17,408 nt of DNA from DAONJL01 sp035405645 [NCBI: bacterium] (GTDB lineage Bacteria; JAGOBX01; DAONJL01). Position numbers and translations under genes: made by a program. Positions 1 to 8,477 of this stretch are shown piece after piece. The notes beneath the pieces are model-generated. The model saw nothing but the letters and a program-made list of their open reading frames with translations. It did no database searches and was not told the DNA's origin. The stretch is from the NCBI GenBank assembly GCA_035405645.1, contig DAONJL010000052.1:1-17408 (forward strand), written 5' to 3'. Positions within the stretch are counted from its first letter, which is position 1, and every line of letters begins with the position of its first letter.

Positions 1-557
1 AGAAAAATAAAAGACATAATAATAGGAAATAAATTAATCATAGCACCAGCAAAAAAGTTTTTATTACCATAAAAAGAAACATACGGTTTTTGTCCACCCC
101 AATTAACAGGGTCCATATCAACAAAAGGTAATTGAAGAATAGCGTATCCAACTGAAAGAATAACAATAAAGAAAATTAAAGCAATAATAATTTTTAATCG
201 TTTTCTTGAATTTACATATTTAATAGTTAAAATAGCAATTAAAAAATAAGAAGTAAAATTCGCCATTTCTTCTAACTGATAATTTTTAAAAGGATGATAA
301 TAAGCAGAGATAGTAGCCATAATAAGAAATGCAACAATTGGTAAAGATAATTGATTATCAGAAATAATAAATTCTCTTTTTTGGAGAGAATCTAAAATAA
401 AAATAAAGAAAATAAAAGTAGAAATTAAATGAAGTGCTGATGGCTTGATTAAAACAATATTTTGAGTATAAGTAGTAAACGCTAATGGGACAACAATAAA
501 AACAAGACAAATACCGAAAAAAATAATATAATTAAATTTAATACTTAAATCATTCAT
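1..557 (-). CDS. O-antigen ligase/polymerase family membrane protein (N-terminal part, cut by window edge)
   Basis: I translated this frame by hand: it is open for 185 codons from an ATG at 557 to the window edge, so only the N-terminal part is present. It is strongly hydrophobic, with likely membrane spans near residues 10-26, 41-56, 72-87, 99-116 and 123-143. A loop then carries GNKNFFAG (residues 164-171) followed by a proline-containing hydrophobic stretch. That GN-x-NFxAG loop before a membrane span is typical of the Wzy_C/WaaL O-antigen ligase family, which polymerises or ligates undecaprenyl-linked glycans on the outer face of the inner membrane. The start is supported by an AAGGAG ribosome site 10 nt upstream. 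It lies 46 nt after the GT-C gene and is last in the visible run. Polymerase and ligase cannot be separated without the C-terminal periplasmic loop. The family call is fairly sure, the exact role is not. Confidence 0.75.
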   Translation of the reverse strand, partial: MNDLSIKFNYIIFFGICLVFIVVPLAFTTYTQNIVLIKPSALHLISTFIFFIFILDSLQKREFIISDNQLSLPIVAFLIMATISAYYHPFKNYQLEEMANFTSYFLIAILTIKYVNSRKRLKIIIALIFFIVILSVGYAILQLPFVDMDPVNWGGQKPYVSFYGNKNFFAGAMINLFPIIMSFIF

Positions 558-567
558 TTCATTAAAA

Positions 568-573
568 CTCCTT
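568..573 (-). promoter_or_regulatory. Strong Shine-Dalgarno site for the O-antigen-ligase-like gene
   Basis: The minus strand reads AAGGAG here, one of only three strong ribosome sites in the cluster. It stands 5 nt before an ATG at 562 that runs straight into a stop (ATG AAA TGA) and 10 nt before the ATG at 557 that opens the long frame. The stop of this two-codon frame overlaps the real start, so coupled initiation is possible. Confidence 0.6.
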
Positions 574-603
574 AAATAAATAAATAAAAATCATATAAAT
601 AAT

Positions 604-2319
604 TTATTTTTTTTCGTCAATAAAAATTTTTTGAAAAATAAAAATATCAGAAACAAAAATATTAGGTGCAGGATAATAATCAGATTCATATCTTATTTTA
701 TAATTACCAATTGATAAATCAGGTGAAAATTTTTTAATTAGTATAAAATTATTTTTTTTTAATAAATCAAATAATTCTGCTACAGTTAAATTATTAAGAA
801 TATTAAATTTTTGGAATTCATTTTTAGCAGTTATTATATAATCAATATTAAAGTTTTTATTGGTTATTATTTCAGTATCATACGAATAAATTTTATTTTC
901 ATTCCAGAAAAAATCAGTAAAAATAATTTCAGGAAAATACCAATAAGGGAAAGAAGTAATAATACCAATTTTTTTTGATGGTTGAATATTCTGAATAATC
1001 CATTTTGAAGAAGTTATTCTTATATCTTCTGATTTATAAAAATTTAATAAAATAAAATTATCCAGAATAAGGTTTAAAAAAATTAGAAATATAATTAGAG
1101 ATTTAATTATTACATTTTTAATAGAATTTAAAAAAATGATTGCTAAGATTGAAACTAAAGTAATTAAAGTAATTAAACGCATGAGCATATTAAGAGCAGA
1201 AAAAGATGCACCAGCAAGCCAGATGAGGATATAGAAATATAATATTAAGAGAAGTTTATTTTTATAAAATTTTGCATTAAACAAAAAATAAAAAAATGAA
1301 ATAAAACAAATAATATAAAAAAATATAGATAAGCCGGTTGGTAGTGTAAAAAAATATAATGATTTAATAGTTAAAATTTTAGGGATAATAAAAGTAACTT
1401 TTGGCGAAGAAAGCAGGTTATAATAATAGCAAATTATGCTTTTACTAAATTCATTAAAATTTGTTAATATGCCATATAAAGAAATAACAAGATAGATTAG
1501 AAAACTATAAAATAAAAAAATAAAAATAATTTTTTTGTTTGCAAAAAATTTTTTAATGGAAGTATTTTTAAGGTAATAAATAAATAAAAAAAGAGGAAGA
1601 ATAGTAATTGCAGTCAATTTAGTAGAAATAGCTAAACCAAAAGTTAAAGCACTTAATTTTATGTATTTGATTTGATTTGATATAAAATAATTTAATAATA
1701 AATAAAAGGTCAATATTTCTAAAAGTGAAACCAACGGATTGTAAGATAAATAATGTGAAATAATAATGTTTGCAGGTAAAAGCGCAAAAAGAAATAAAGC
1801 AATGAGCCGTAATTTTTTTTCAACATTAAATAATTTTAAAATTTTATAAAATGGAATTAAAATTAAGATGTTGAAGAAAGTTGTTAAATATTTGCCAATT
1901 ATTAATGCATCAGCAAAAATGTAATTAGAAGAAAATTCTGGATATAATCGTAAGATAAATTTAATAAAAATAATTGGTAGGGAGATAAAAAAAACAAAAT
2001 AAGACATAAGTGGAGTAAATGTAGTAGGATATACAGGTGCAAAAGTTAAATTCCCATTTATAATGTTCTTTAATGTATATTTTAATGTTTGAATATTTAT
2101 TTTAAAAAGCATACCACCAAAAACCTTTGCAGCACTCCAGCCAAGTGCTCTATAACAACCTAAAAATTCTTTTTCATCAGGCATATAAGTATAAACAGTG
2201 CCAAATACATTTTTTGGTAATTTATCAGTTTTATAATGAACTATACCCCATTTATTATAATAAATTCTAACAGATAAAGCTATTATAAAAATAATTAAAT
2301 AAAAGATGAATTTTTTCAT
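604..2319 (-). CDS. GT-C fold membrane glycosyltransferase (PMT/ArnT-like)
   Basis: The 571-residue protein begins with a membrane span and has many further hydrophobic segments to about residue 420, followed by a soluble C-terminal domain of about 140 residues. The first extracytoplasmic loop carries YMPDEKEF with the acidic pair D48-E49, the usual catalytic position in GT-C enzymes of the PMT/GT39/ArnT type. The later segment with ALLPANIIISHYLSYNP also resembles this superfamily. Such enzymes take a sugar from a polyprenyl-phosphate donor and add it to an acceptor on the periplasmic side. The GT2 enzyme at 5644-6525 is a good candidate to make that donor. The gene starts 5 nt after the stop of the radical SAM gene and has no clear ribosome site, so translational coupling is likely. 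Donor and acceptor are unknown, and assignment as ArnT itself would rest on context only. Confidence 0.7.
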   Translation of the reverse strand: MKKFIFYLIIFIIALSVRIYYNKWGIVHYKTDKLPKNVFGTVYTYMPDEKEFLGCYRALGWSAAKVFGGMLFKINIQTLKYTLKNIINGNLTFAPVYPTTFTPLMSYFVFFISLPIIFIKFILRLYPEFSSNYIFADALIIGKYLTTFFNILILIPFYKILKLFNVEKKLRLIALFLFALLPANIIISHYLSYNPLVSLLEILTFYLLLNYFISNQIKYIKLSALTFGLAISTKLTAITILPLFLFIYYLKNTSIKKFFANKKIIFIFLFYSFLIYLVISLYGILTNFNEFSKSIICYYYNLLSSPKVTFIIPKILTIKSLYFFTLPTGLSIFFYIICFISFFYFLFNAKFYKNKLLLILYFYILIWLAGASFSALNMLMRLITLITLVSILAIIFLNSIKNVIIKSLIIFLIFLNLILDNFILLNFYKSEDIRITSSKWIIQNIQPSKKIGIITSFPYWYFPEIIFTDFFWNENKIYSYDTEIITNKNFNIDYIITAKNEFQKFNILNNLTVAELFDLLKKNNFILIKKFSPDLSIGNYKIRYESDYYPAPNIFVSDIFIFQKIFIDEKK

Positions 2320-2324
2320 TTGTT

Positions 2325-3755
2325 TTATTTTGATTTTATTAAAATTATTAAACCTTTAATATATTTTTTTAATGTTTTTAATGAATCAATTGATTTTAAA
2401 AATTTCCAGAAAATAATTGGTCTTAAATAAAATTTTCTTAATGCATATTTTTGTAATTTTTTTAATTCATTTACTGTTCTTCCTTTTGTAATATAAGGAA
2501 TACTCTCATCTGTCCAACCACCCCAGGTTCGATAATCTTCCCATTTAAATGATTGAATTTCATTTTTAGATTTCAACTCATCAAAAAGAGGTGTTCCTGG
2601 ATATGGAATTGTTATTGTAAATTGTGCCCAATCAGGATTTAATTTTGTTGCAAAATTTATTGTTTCCAATGTTTCTTCTTTTGTTTCAGTTGGTAAGCCA
2701 ATCATAAAAAAACCGCGAATAGATATTCCAACTTTTTTAATTAACTCAAAACCATTTTGTATTTGCGATTTTGTGATTCCTTTATTTATTTTTTTCAACA
2801 ATCTATCCGAACCACTTTCTACACCAATTGAAATTTGCCAGCAACCTGCTTCTTTCATTTTTCTTAATATTTCTTCATCAATTGTATCTATTCTACTTTC
2901 ACAAGTCCATTTAATTTTTTTATTAATATTTCTTTTTATTAATTCATCACATAAAGAAATAATAAATTTTTTGTTTAAAGTTAAAGTATCAGCTTCAAAA
3001 TTTATTTGTGTAGCATTATATTTGTTTATTAATTCTTCTATTTCATAAATAATTCTTTCAGTGGAATGTGCTCTAAATGTTCTACCAAAAGTGTGAGAAC
3101 AATATGTGCAATTAAAAGGACAGCCTCTTGCAATTATAACAGTTCCACAAAAACCTGTTCCTTTTACTCTTGTTGCAGTAAGAAAATATTTTTCCATTGG
3201 TAGCAAATCACGAGCAGGCGCCGGAAAATTATCAATATTTTTTTCAAAAGGTCGCATCGGATTTTTTATTATATTATTTTTTTTATCTTTATAATATATA
3301 CCCTTTATTTCCTCTAATTTTATTTTATTTGCTAAAATAGCATCAGCAATTTCTGTAAAGGTATGTTCACCTTCACCGCAGCATATTATATCGCAATTTA
3401 ATTCTTTTAATGTTTCTTCTGGTAATGCTGTCGGATGAGGTCCACCTAAAACAATAATTACATCTTTATTTTTATCTTTTATTTTTGTGATTAATTCAGA
3501 TACGCGTTTGAACATAGGTGTTAACATAGTGATACCTATTAATTTATATTTTTTTTCAGAAATAATATTAGCAATTTGGTCTGAATTTAAATTTTCTGCT
3601 GGTGCATCAATAATAGTAACATTATAGCCATTTTTTCGGGCATTTGCTGCTATATACGCAATGCCCAGTGGTTCAGCATTACCACCAAAAAATTTTAAAT
3701 TTTTACCATACCTATCTTCAAGCGTATATGGAGGATTAATAAGTAATATACTCAT
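2325..3755 (-). CDS. B12-binding radical SAM enzyme (second of two)
   Basis: At 476 residues this has the usual two-domain form of cobalamin-dependent radical SAM proteins. An N-terminal B12-binding Rossmann-like domain (about 1-140) contains NPPY, the LGIAYIAA helix, GITMLTP and GGPHPTALPEE. The radical SAM barrel follows, with the cluster motif GCPFNCTYC (C212, C216, C219). The Dx(H)xxG cobalamin-ligand motif is not seen, which is common in this subgroup, so base-off B12 binding is not assured. Characterised relatives methylate unactivated carbons or phosphorus or rearrange carbon skeletons; the substrate here is unknown. In a glycan cluster a sugar or lipid carrier is plausible but unproven. 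Its start overlaps the stop of the amidotransferase gene by 4 nt (ATGA), and the GT-C gene follows after 5 nt. Family assignment is firm. Confidence 0.88.
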   Translation of the reverse strand: MSILLINPPYTLEDRYGKNLKFFGGNAEPLGIAYIAANARKNGYNVTIIDAPAENLNSDQIANIISEKKYKLIGITMLTPMFKRVSELITKIKDKNKDVIIVLGGPHPTALPEETLKELNCDIICCGEGEHTFTEIADAILANKIKLEEIKGIYYKDKKNNIIKNPMRPFEKNIDNFPAPARDLLPMEKYFLTATRVKGTGFCGTVIIARGCPFNCTYCSHTFGRTFRAHSTERIIYEIEELINKYNATQINFEADTLTLNKKFIISLCDELIKRNINKKIKWTCESRIDTIDEEILRKMKEAGCWQISIGVESGSDRLLKKINKGITKSQIQNGFELIKKVGISIRGFFMIGLPTETKEETLETINFATKLNPDWAQFTITIPYPGTPLFDELKSKNEIQSFKWEDYRTWGGWTDESIPYITKGRTVNELKKLQKYALRKFYLRPIIFWKFLKSIDSLKTLKKYIKGLIILIKSK

Positions 3756-5641
3756 AATTTACAATAATAATTATACCACCATCTAACAAAAATAATAAGA
3801 GCCCAAATTTTTCGATTATTATCTTTTTGCTTTTTTAAATGTTCATTTACGATTCTATTAATATATGAATAATTAAATAAACCTATGCTGTTTATGTTAT
3901 CTTTTGATAAAACTTCATTAGTATAATCTTTTAAATCATTGTATAACCAATAAGCAATTGGTGGAGAAAATCCTTTTTTTCTTAATGAAGTAATTTTTTT
4001 TGGTAAATATTTTTTTGCAATTTTTCTAAATAAATATTTAGTTGTAAAATATTTTGTTTTTAAATCACCAGGAATTTTTGCAGAAAAATTTATGACATCA
4101 CGGCTGCATAATGGAACTCTAACTTCTAAACTATTTGCCATACTCATTCTATCTGATTTTGGTAGTATATCATCAAAAAGTAATGTGGAATAATCTATAA
4201 ACATTAATTTATTTTTCAAATCAATATTTGCATTTAAAGAATTATATAAATTATTATATAAATTGACTGAATCAAATTTTGCAATAATTTGTTTATATTC
4301 TTCATTAAATAAATTTAATTTTTCATTTAGATTAAAAATTACTTTCCAAAAATAATGTGCTTCTGGCACAGATAAATCACAACCATTAACAAATCGTTTT
4401 GCCATAAAATCAAATGATATTCTATCAAATGAAGTTGGAAGTAGATATAGTATTTTTTTTATTATTTTATTTCTGATAAATGCTGGAATTATTTTATATA
4501 TCTTTATTACATCCTGTGCTAAAAATGTTTGATAACCGCCAAATAATTCATCGCCACCATCGCCTGTAAGCGCTACTTTAACTTTTTCTCTTGCTAATTT
4601 TGAAACATAATAAAATGGAATTGATGAATAATCAGCAAAAGGTTCATCATAAAAAGTTATTAAATAATCAATTAAATTTTCAATTTCAGGTTTTATTATT
4701 AATTCTGTATGTTCTGTTCCAATTGAATTTGCTATTAATTTTGCTTCTGGTGTTTCATCAAATGATTTTTCTTGAAAACCAATTGTAAATGTTTTTACAG
4801 GTGATTTTAATATCTTTTGCATGTAATATACAACTATTGATGAATCTAAACCACTTGATAAAAATGCACCAAGCGGAACATCACTTATAAGATGCGATTC
4901 AACATTTTTTTCTATTAGTTCTTCTAATTCATTTATCACTTCGTTTTCTTTATAATTATTATTTATGTTATATTTAATTTCCCAGTATTTTTTTATTTTA
5001 TGATTGCCAGGTGTTATTATCATCAAATGACCCGGCGTTAGTTTATATATATTTTTATATATTGAATAAGGTGTCGTTACATATAAAAAAGAAAGATAAT
5101 GAGATAATGCTTCAAAATTTATTTCTGGTTTTTTTATGTTACATAAAATTGTTTTTATTTCAGAACCAAATATAATCCCTTTATTATCAATGTAATAATA
5201 CAATGGTTTTATTCCAATGTGGTCTCTTGCTAATATTAATTTTTTATTGTTTTCATCCCATAATGCAAGACCAAACATTCCATTTAATTCAACAATAAAA
5301 TTTTCGCCTTTTTCCTCATAAAGATGAACAATAACCTCAGTATCTGATTTTGTATAAAACTTATGTCCCTTTTTTTCTAATTCATTTTTCAAAAATTTAA
5401 AATTATATATTTCACCATTACAAACTACATAGATTGTTTTATTTTCATTATGTATTGGTTGATGCCCGCCTTCTACATCTATTATTGATAATCTGCGCAT
5501 TGCTATACCTGAATTATTTGATAAGTAATATCCTTCATCATCAGGTCCACGATGAACCATTAGATTATTCATTTTTTTTAAATTTTCAATATAAACTTTT
5601 TCTTCTGAATGAAAATTATAAATTCCACATATTCCACACAT
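3752..5641 (-). CDS. asnB: AsnB-type glutamine-dependent amidotransferase (asparagine synthase family)
   Basis: The 629-residue protein has the full length and both domains of glutamine-hydrolysing asparagine synthases. The N-terminal class II glutaminase domain starts MCGICG, with Cys2 as expected nucleophile, and has RRLSIID and CNGEIYN for glutamine binding. The synthetase domain carries the pyrophosphate loop SSGLDSS (262-268) and ALTGDGGDELFGGY (about 357-370). The family uses ATP and glutamine-derived ammonia to amidate a carboxylate, usually aspartate. Homologues inside O-antigen and capsule clusters are thought to amidate uronic acids. Here the gene sits between a GT2 gene (2 nt upstream) and a radical SAM gene (4-nt overlap), and a UDP-glucuronate-using enzyme is nearby, so sugar amidation is a reasonable inference. 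Ordinary asparagine synthesis cannot be excluded from sequence. Confidence 0.88.
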   Translation of the reverse strand: MCGICGIYNFHSEEKVYIENLKKMNNLMVHRGPDDEGYYLSNNSGIAMRRLSIIDVEGGHQPIHNENKTIYVVCNGEIYNFKFLKNELEKKGHKFYTKSDTEVIVHLYEEKGENFIVELNGMFGLALWDENNKKLILARDHIGIKPLYYYIDNKGIIFGSEIKTILCNIKKPEINFEALSHYLSFLYVTTPYSIYKNIYKLTPGHLMIITPGNHKIKKYWEIKYNINNNYKENEVINELEELIEKNVESHLISDVPLGAFLSSGLDSSIVVYYMQKILKSPVKTFTIGFQEKSFDETPEAKLIANSIGTEHTELIIKPEIENLIDYLITFYDEPFADYSSIPFYYVSKLAREKVKVALTGDGGDELFGGYQTFLAQDVIKIYKIIPAFIRNKIIKKILYLLPTSFDRISFDFMAKRFVNGCDLSVPEAHYFWKVIFNLNEKLNLFNEEYKQIIAKFDSVNLYNNLYNSLNANIDLKNKLMFIDYSTLLFDDILPKSDRMSMANSLEVRVPLCSRDVINFSAKIPGDLKTKYFTTKYLFRKIAKKYLPKKITSLRKKGFSPPIAYWLYNDLKDYTNEVLSKDNINSIGLFNYSYINRIVNEHLKKQKDNNRKIWALIIFVRWWYNYYCKL

Positions 5642-5643
5642 AA

Positions 5644-6525
5644 TTATTTTTTTTCTGATAACATTTCTTTTTGAAATATATCTTTTCTTAATGCCATAAT
5701 CTGGTCAAATATAAAACCAAAGAAAAATAAGTTTATTCCACTTACAAGAAATAATAGTCCACCAGCAGAAAAACCACCTGTTTTATAGATTGTTTTTATA
5801 GACCATAATATTCCTAATATAATTAGAAATGCTGAAGAATATAGAAAAATTTTTAATGGACATAACATAATAATTTTAATTATTAAAATTATAAATTTTA
5901 TTCCATCCCTGAAAGGTTTTATTTTACTTTTTGTGTCTTTTTCTCTTTTTTGAGATTTTATATTTATAAATTTTACATTTAATCCACTTGTTATAAAACA
6001 TAGAGTTGATGTTGTTGGAAAAGAAAAACCATTTGGATAAAGATTAAAAAATTTTATTATATGTTTCTTTTTAAAAGCACGAAAACCAGATGTCATATCA
6101 GGAATATTAAAGCCAGTAAGGAAACTACCTAATTTTTTAAAAATAAAATTACCAATATCTCTAAATTTTTCAGTTTCTGATTCTTTTGAACGTGCACCAA
6201 CAATTAAATCATAATTATCAAGTTCTTGAACAAGTTTTAATATATCATCTGGGTCGTGTTGTCCATCTGCATCTATAATTACTATATTTTCATTTGTTGA
6301 TTCTAATATCCCACTTTTTACTGCTGCACCATTTCCTTTATTATAAGGATGATTTATAATTTTTATATTTTGAAAATTTTTTAAAACTTCGCTTGTTTTA
6401 TCTGTTGAACCATCGTTAACTACAATAATTTCAATATCATTTGAAATTGACTGAATAGAACTGATTACTTTTCCTATACTTTTTTCTTCATTATATGTTG
6501 GTATTATTACTGAAAAATTTTTCAT
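5644..6525 (-). CDS. GT2 polyprenyl-phosphate glycosyltransferase (DPM1/ArnC-like)
   Basis: The 293-residue protein opens with the GT-A signature FSVIIPTYNEE, followed by VVNDGSTD (D38) and the metal-binding IIDADGQHDP (D85, D87). The mid-region GNGAAVKSG and TSGFRAFKK are typical of dolichyl/polyprenyl-phosphate mannose synthase-like enzymes. Two C-terminal membrane spans (about 225-245 and 255-273) match the bacterial two-span GtrB/ArnC architecture. These enzymes move a sugar from a nucleotide donor to polyprenyl phosphate at the cytoplasmic membrane face. It lies 6 nt after the UDP-glucuronate decarboxylase gene, so it may play the ArnC role and supply the GT-C enzyme at 604-2319. In sequence it looks nearer to DPM1-type enzymes than to enterobacterial ArnC as I remember it, so the sugar it transfers is not determined. 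Confidence 0.82.
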   Translation of the reverse strand: MKNFSVIIPTYNEEKSIGKVISSIQSISNDIEIIVVNDGSTDKTSEVLKNFQNIKIINHPYNKGNGAAVKSGILESTNENIVIIDADGQHDPDDILKLVQELDNYDLIVGARSKESETEKFRDIGNFIFKKLGSFLTGFNIPDMTSGFRAFKKKHIIKFFNLYPNGFSFPTTSTLCFITSGLNVKFINIKSQKREKDTKSKIKPFRDGIKFIILIIKIIMLCPLKIFLYSSAFLIILGILWSIKTIYKTGGFSAGGLLFLVSGINLFFFGFIFDQIMALRKDIFQKEMLSEKK

Positions 6526-6531
6526 ATTATT

Positions 6532-7566
6532 TTATTGTATATTGTTTTTTTTATCTTTTACAAGATAATAATGTAAAGTATTATATAGCGCTGTTTCAAG
6601 ATTAACTTTTGGTTTCCAGTTCAAATATTTAATTGCATTACTAATATCTGGAACTCTTTTTAACATATCTTGATATGAAGCACCATAATAATCTTCATAA
6701 CTAACATATTCAATCTTAATCTTATTTCTTTTATATTTTTTTGGATTAATTTTTTCAGCTATTAAAATCAATTTTTCTGCAAGTCCCTTTATAGAAATAT
6801 CATTATCAGGATTACCAATATTAAAAATTTTTTTATCTGCCGCTTGATTCTCATTTTTAATGATTTTCATTAAACAATCTATACCATCATCAATATATGT
6901 AAAAGAACGCCTTTGTGAACCATCATTTGTTATTTTTATAGGTTCATTTCGTTTTATACAACCAATAAATTGTGTAACAACTCTTGAAGAACCTTCTTTT
7001 GGGTCATCAATGTTATCTAATTTTGGTCCAATCCAATTAAAAGGTCTAAAAAGAGTATAATTTAGTTTGCCTGACCATCCATAAGCATAAATAACTCTAT
7101 CTATAAGTTGTTTACAACAACTATAAATCCATCGTTGTTTTTGTATAGGTCCTAATATTAAATTACTTTTTTCTTCATTAAATTTTTCATCAGTGCACAT
7201 ACCATATACTTCTGATGTTGATGGAAATATTATTCTTTTATTATATTTAACACAATATTTTACAATTTCTATGTTGGCTTCAAAATCAAGTTCATATACG
7301 GCAAGCGGATTAGTAACATAAGTTTTGGGTGTGGCAATTGCAACAAGTGGAATTATAATATCAGAAATTTTAATATGATATTCTATCCATTCCTTATTTA
7401 CCATTATATCGCCTTCATAAAATTTAAAGCGTTTATTTGATAAACAATCTTCAAGTCTGTTATCTGAAATGTCAATCCCAAAAATATTCCAATCTGTTGT
7501 TTCTAATATTTTTTTTGTTAATGCATTTCCTATAAATCCATTTACTCCTAAAATTAAGATATTCAT
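6532..7566 (-). CDS. UDP-glucuronic acid decarboxylase, stand-alone equivalent of the ArnA C-terminal domain
   Basis: This 344-residue short-chain dehydrogenase/reductase begins MNILILGVNGFIGN and matches the ArnA dehydrogenase domain along its length, including GDIxxxxEWIEYH, PLVAIATP, RIIFPSTSEVYGMC and FRPFNWIGP. The catalytic set is present: the STSE motif with E119, Y148 and K152 (YSCCK), and R304 in the LKRVPDISNA segment. The spacing E119-Y148 (29) and E119-R304 (185) equals that of E434, Y463 and R619 in E. coli ArnA. The enzyme should oxidise UDP-GlcA with NAD+ and decarboxylate it to UDP-4-keto-pentose. In enterobacteria this domain is fused behind a formyltransferase; here the formyltransferase is a separate gene overlapping it by 4 nt. 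A strong GGAGGA ribosome site 8 nt upstream supports the start. A UDP-xylose synthase-like outcome is less likely given these motifs. Confidence 0.88.
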   Translation of the reverse strand: MNILILGVNGFIGNALTKKILETTDWNIFGIDISDNRLEDCLSNKRFKFYEGDIMVNKEWIEYHIKISDIIIPLVAIATPKTYVTNPLAVYELDFEANIEIVKYCVKYNKRIIFPSTSEVYGMCTDEKFNEEKSNLILGPIQKQRWIYSCCKQLIDRVIYAYGWSGKLNYTLFRPFNWIGPKLDNIDDPKEGSSRVVTQFIGCIKRNEPIKITNDGSQRRSFTYIDDGIDCLMKIIKNENQAADKKIFNIGNPDNDISIKGLAEKLILIAEKINPKKYKRNKIKIEYVSYEDYYGASYQDMLKRVPDISNAIKYLNWKPKVNLETALYNTLHYYLVKDKKNNIQ

Positions 7567-8462
7567 TTTTTTATTCCTCCATTTGCAAATTTTAATATTG
7601 GTTCATTATAAGTATATTTTATTATTTTTAATAAACCATTACCCGTACCAATATATAAATTTTTCTTATATAATTTTCCTTCTCCAGGTAATAAAAATAA
7701 ATTTTTTATTTTTTTAACTGGTTCTGCTTGCCAGATAATAAATTTACTACCATTTAAAAAAGAAAAAGCACCAGGAAAAGGATAGGTTACAGCTCTTATT
7801 AAATTATATATTTTTTCTGCTGATAAATTCCAATTAATTAATCCATCTTCTGGTTTTCTTTTAGAGTAGTAACTAGCTAATTTTTCATTTTGTTTATATG
7901 GTCTAATTTTATTTTCTTTTATTTTTTTAAATGTTGTTTTAAATAAATCTAAACCAACTGAAAAAAATTTTTTGTATAATGAATTTATATCATCTTTTTT
8001 AGATATTTTAATTTTTTTTTGGCTAATTATATCACCAGCATCAAATTTTTCTGTCATATAATGAAATGTTACACCAGTTGTTTTTTCTCCATTTATTAAA
8101 GCCCAATTAAGTGGTGCTGCTCCGCGATATTTTGGCAAATAAGACCCATGAAAATTTATTGATTTATATTTTGGAAAAGTTATTATTTCATTACAAATTT
8201 TTTTTCGATAATAAATAGAAAAAATTATATCAGGCTGTAATTTTTTTGTAATAAAATTTATCCAGTATTTTGTATTAACATTTTCTGGATAATAAACTGG
8301 AATGGAATATTTTTTTGCTATAATATCAGGTGTTTTAAACCAAATATTTTCTTTTGGATTATTTTTATGCGTAAATAATCCAATTACATTTTCCTTTTGC
8401 TTTAATAAATATTCTAAAATTAGATAACAAATTTGACTATAGCCAAATATTAATATTTTCAC
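7563..8462 (-). CDS. UDP-4-amino-4-deoxy-L-arabinose-type formyltransferase, stand-alone equivalent of the ArnA N-terminal domain
   Basis: The 299-residue protein belongs to the methionyl-tRNA formyltransferase-like family that uses N10-formyl-tetrahydrofolate. It follows the ArnA N-terminal domain closely: IFTH-like GLFTHKNNP, SIPVYYPENVN, PDIIFSIYYR, FHGSYLPKYRGAAPLNWALINGE and TYPFPGAFSF. The catalytic triad N103, H105 and D141 corresponds to N102, H104 and D140 of E. coli ArnA. The expected reaction is N-formylation of UDP-Ara4N; another 4-amino sugar is possible. The start is GTG at 8462, chosen because AAAGGAGAT lies 7 nt upstream. That ribosome site overlaps the stop of the deacetylase gene. 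The stop overlaps the decarboxylase start as ATGA. The methionyl-tRNA formyltransferase itself (Fmt) is considered less likely because of the ArnA-specific N-terminal motifs and the neighbouring decarboxylase. Confidence 0.87.
   Translation of the reverse strand: MKILIFGYSQICYLILEYLLKQKENVIGLFTHKNNPKENIWFKTPDIIAKKYSIPVYYPENVNTKYWINFITKKLQPDIIFSIYYRKKICNEIITFPKYKSINFHGSYLPKYRGAAPLNWALINGEKTTGVTFHYMTEKFDAGDIISQKKIKISKKDDINSLYKKFFSVGLDLFKTTFKKIKENKIRPYKQNEKLASYYSKRKPEDGLINWNLSAEKIYNLIRAVTYPFPGAFSFLNGSKFIIWQAEPVKKIKNLFLLPGEGKLYKKNLYIGTGNGLLKIIKYTYNEPILKFANGGIKK
7575..7580 (-). promoter_or_regulatory. Strong Shine-Dalgarno site for the UDP-GlcA decarboxylase gene
   Basis: The minus strand reads GGAGGA here, 8 nt before the ATG at 7566. 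It lies inside the last codons of the formyltransferase gene, where it encodes Gly-Gly, and supports both the start and coupled translation. Confidence 0.7.
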
Positions 8463-8467
8463 AAACT

Positions 8468-8477
8468 ATCTCCTTTT
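8468..8477 (-). promoter_or_regulatory. Strong Shine-Dalgarno site that fixes the GTG start of the formyltransferase gene
   Basis: The minus strand reads AAAAGGAGAT here. The GGAG core ends 7 nt before GTG at 8462, and no ATG offers a better N-terminus for the MKILIFGY beta strand. The site overlaps the stop codon of the preceding deacetylase gene (8476-8478). Confidence 0.7.

Noticed and set aside
2773-3294. Plus-strand open frames opposite the radical SAM gene
   Set aside because: They lie wholly within a well-supported minus-strand gene, and their hydrophobic composition is what the antisense of AT-rich coding DNA gives.
4591-5643. Plus-strand open frames opposite the asparagine synthase gene
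   Set aside because: The minus strand encodes a complete conserved AsnB protein; the antisense frames show no family motifs or ribosome sites.
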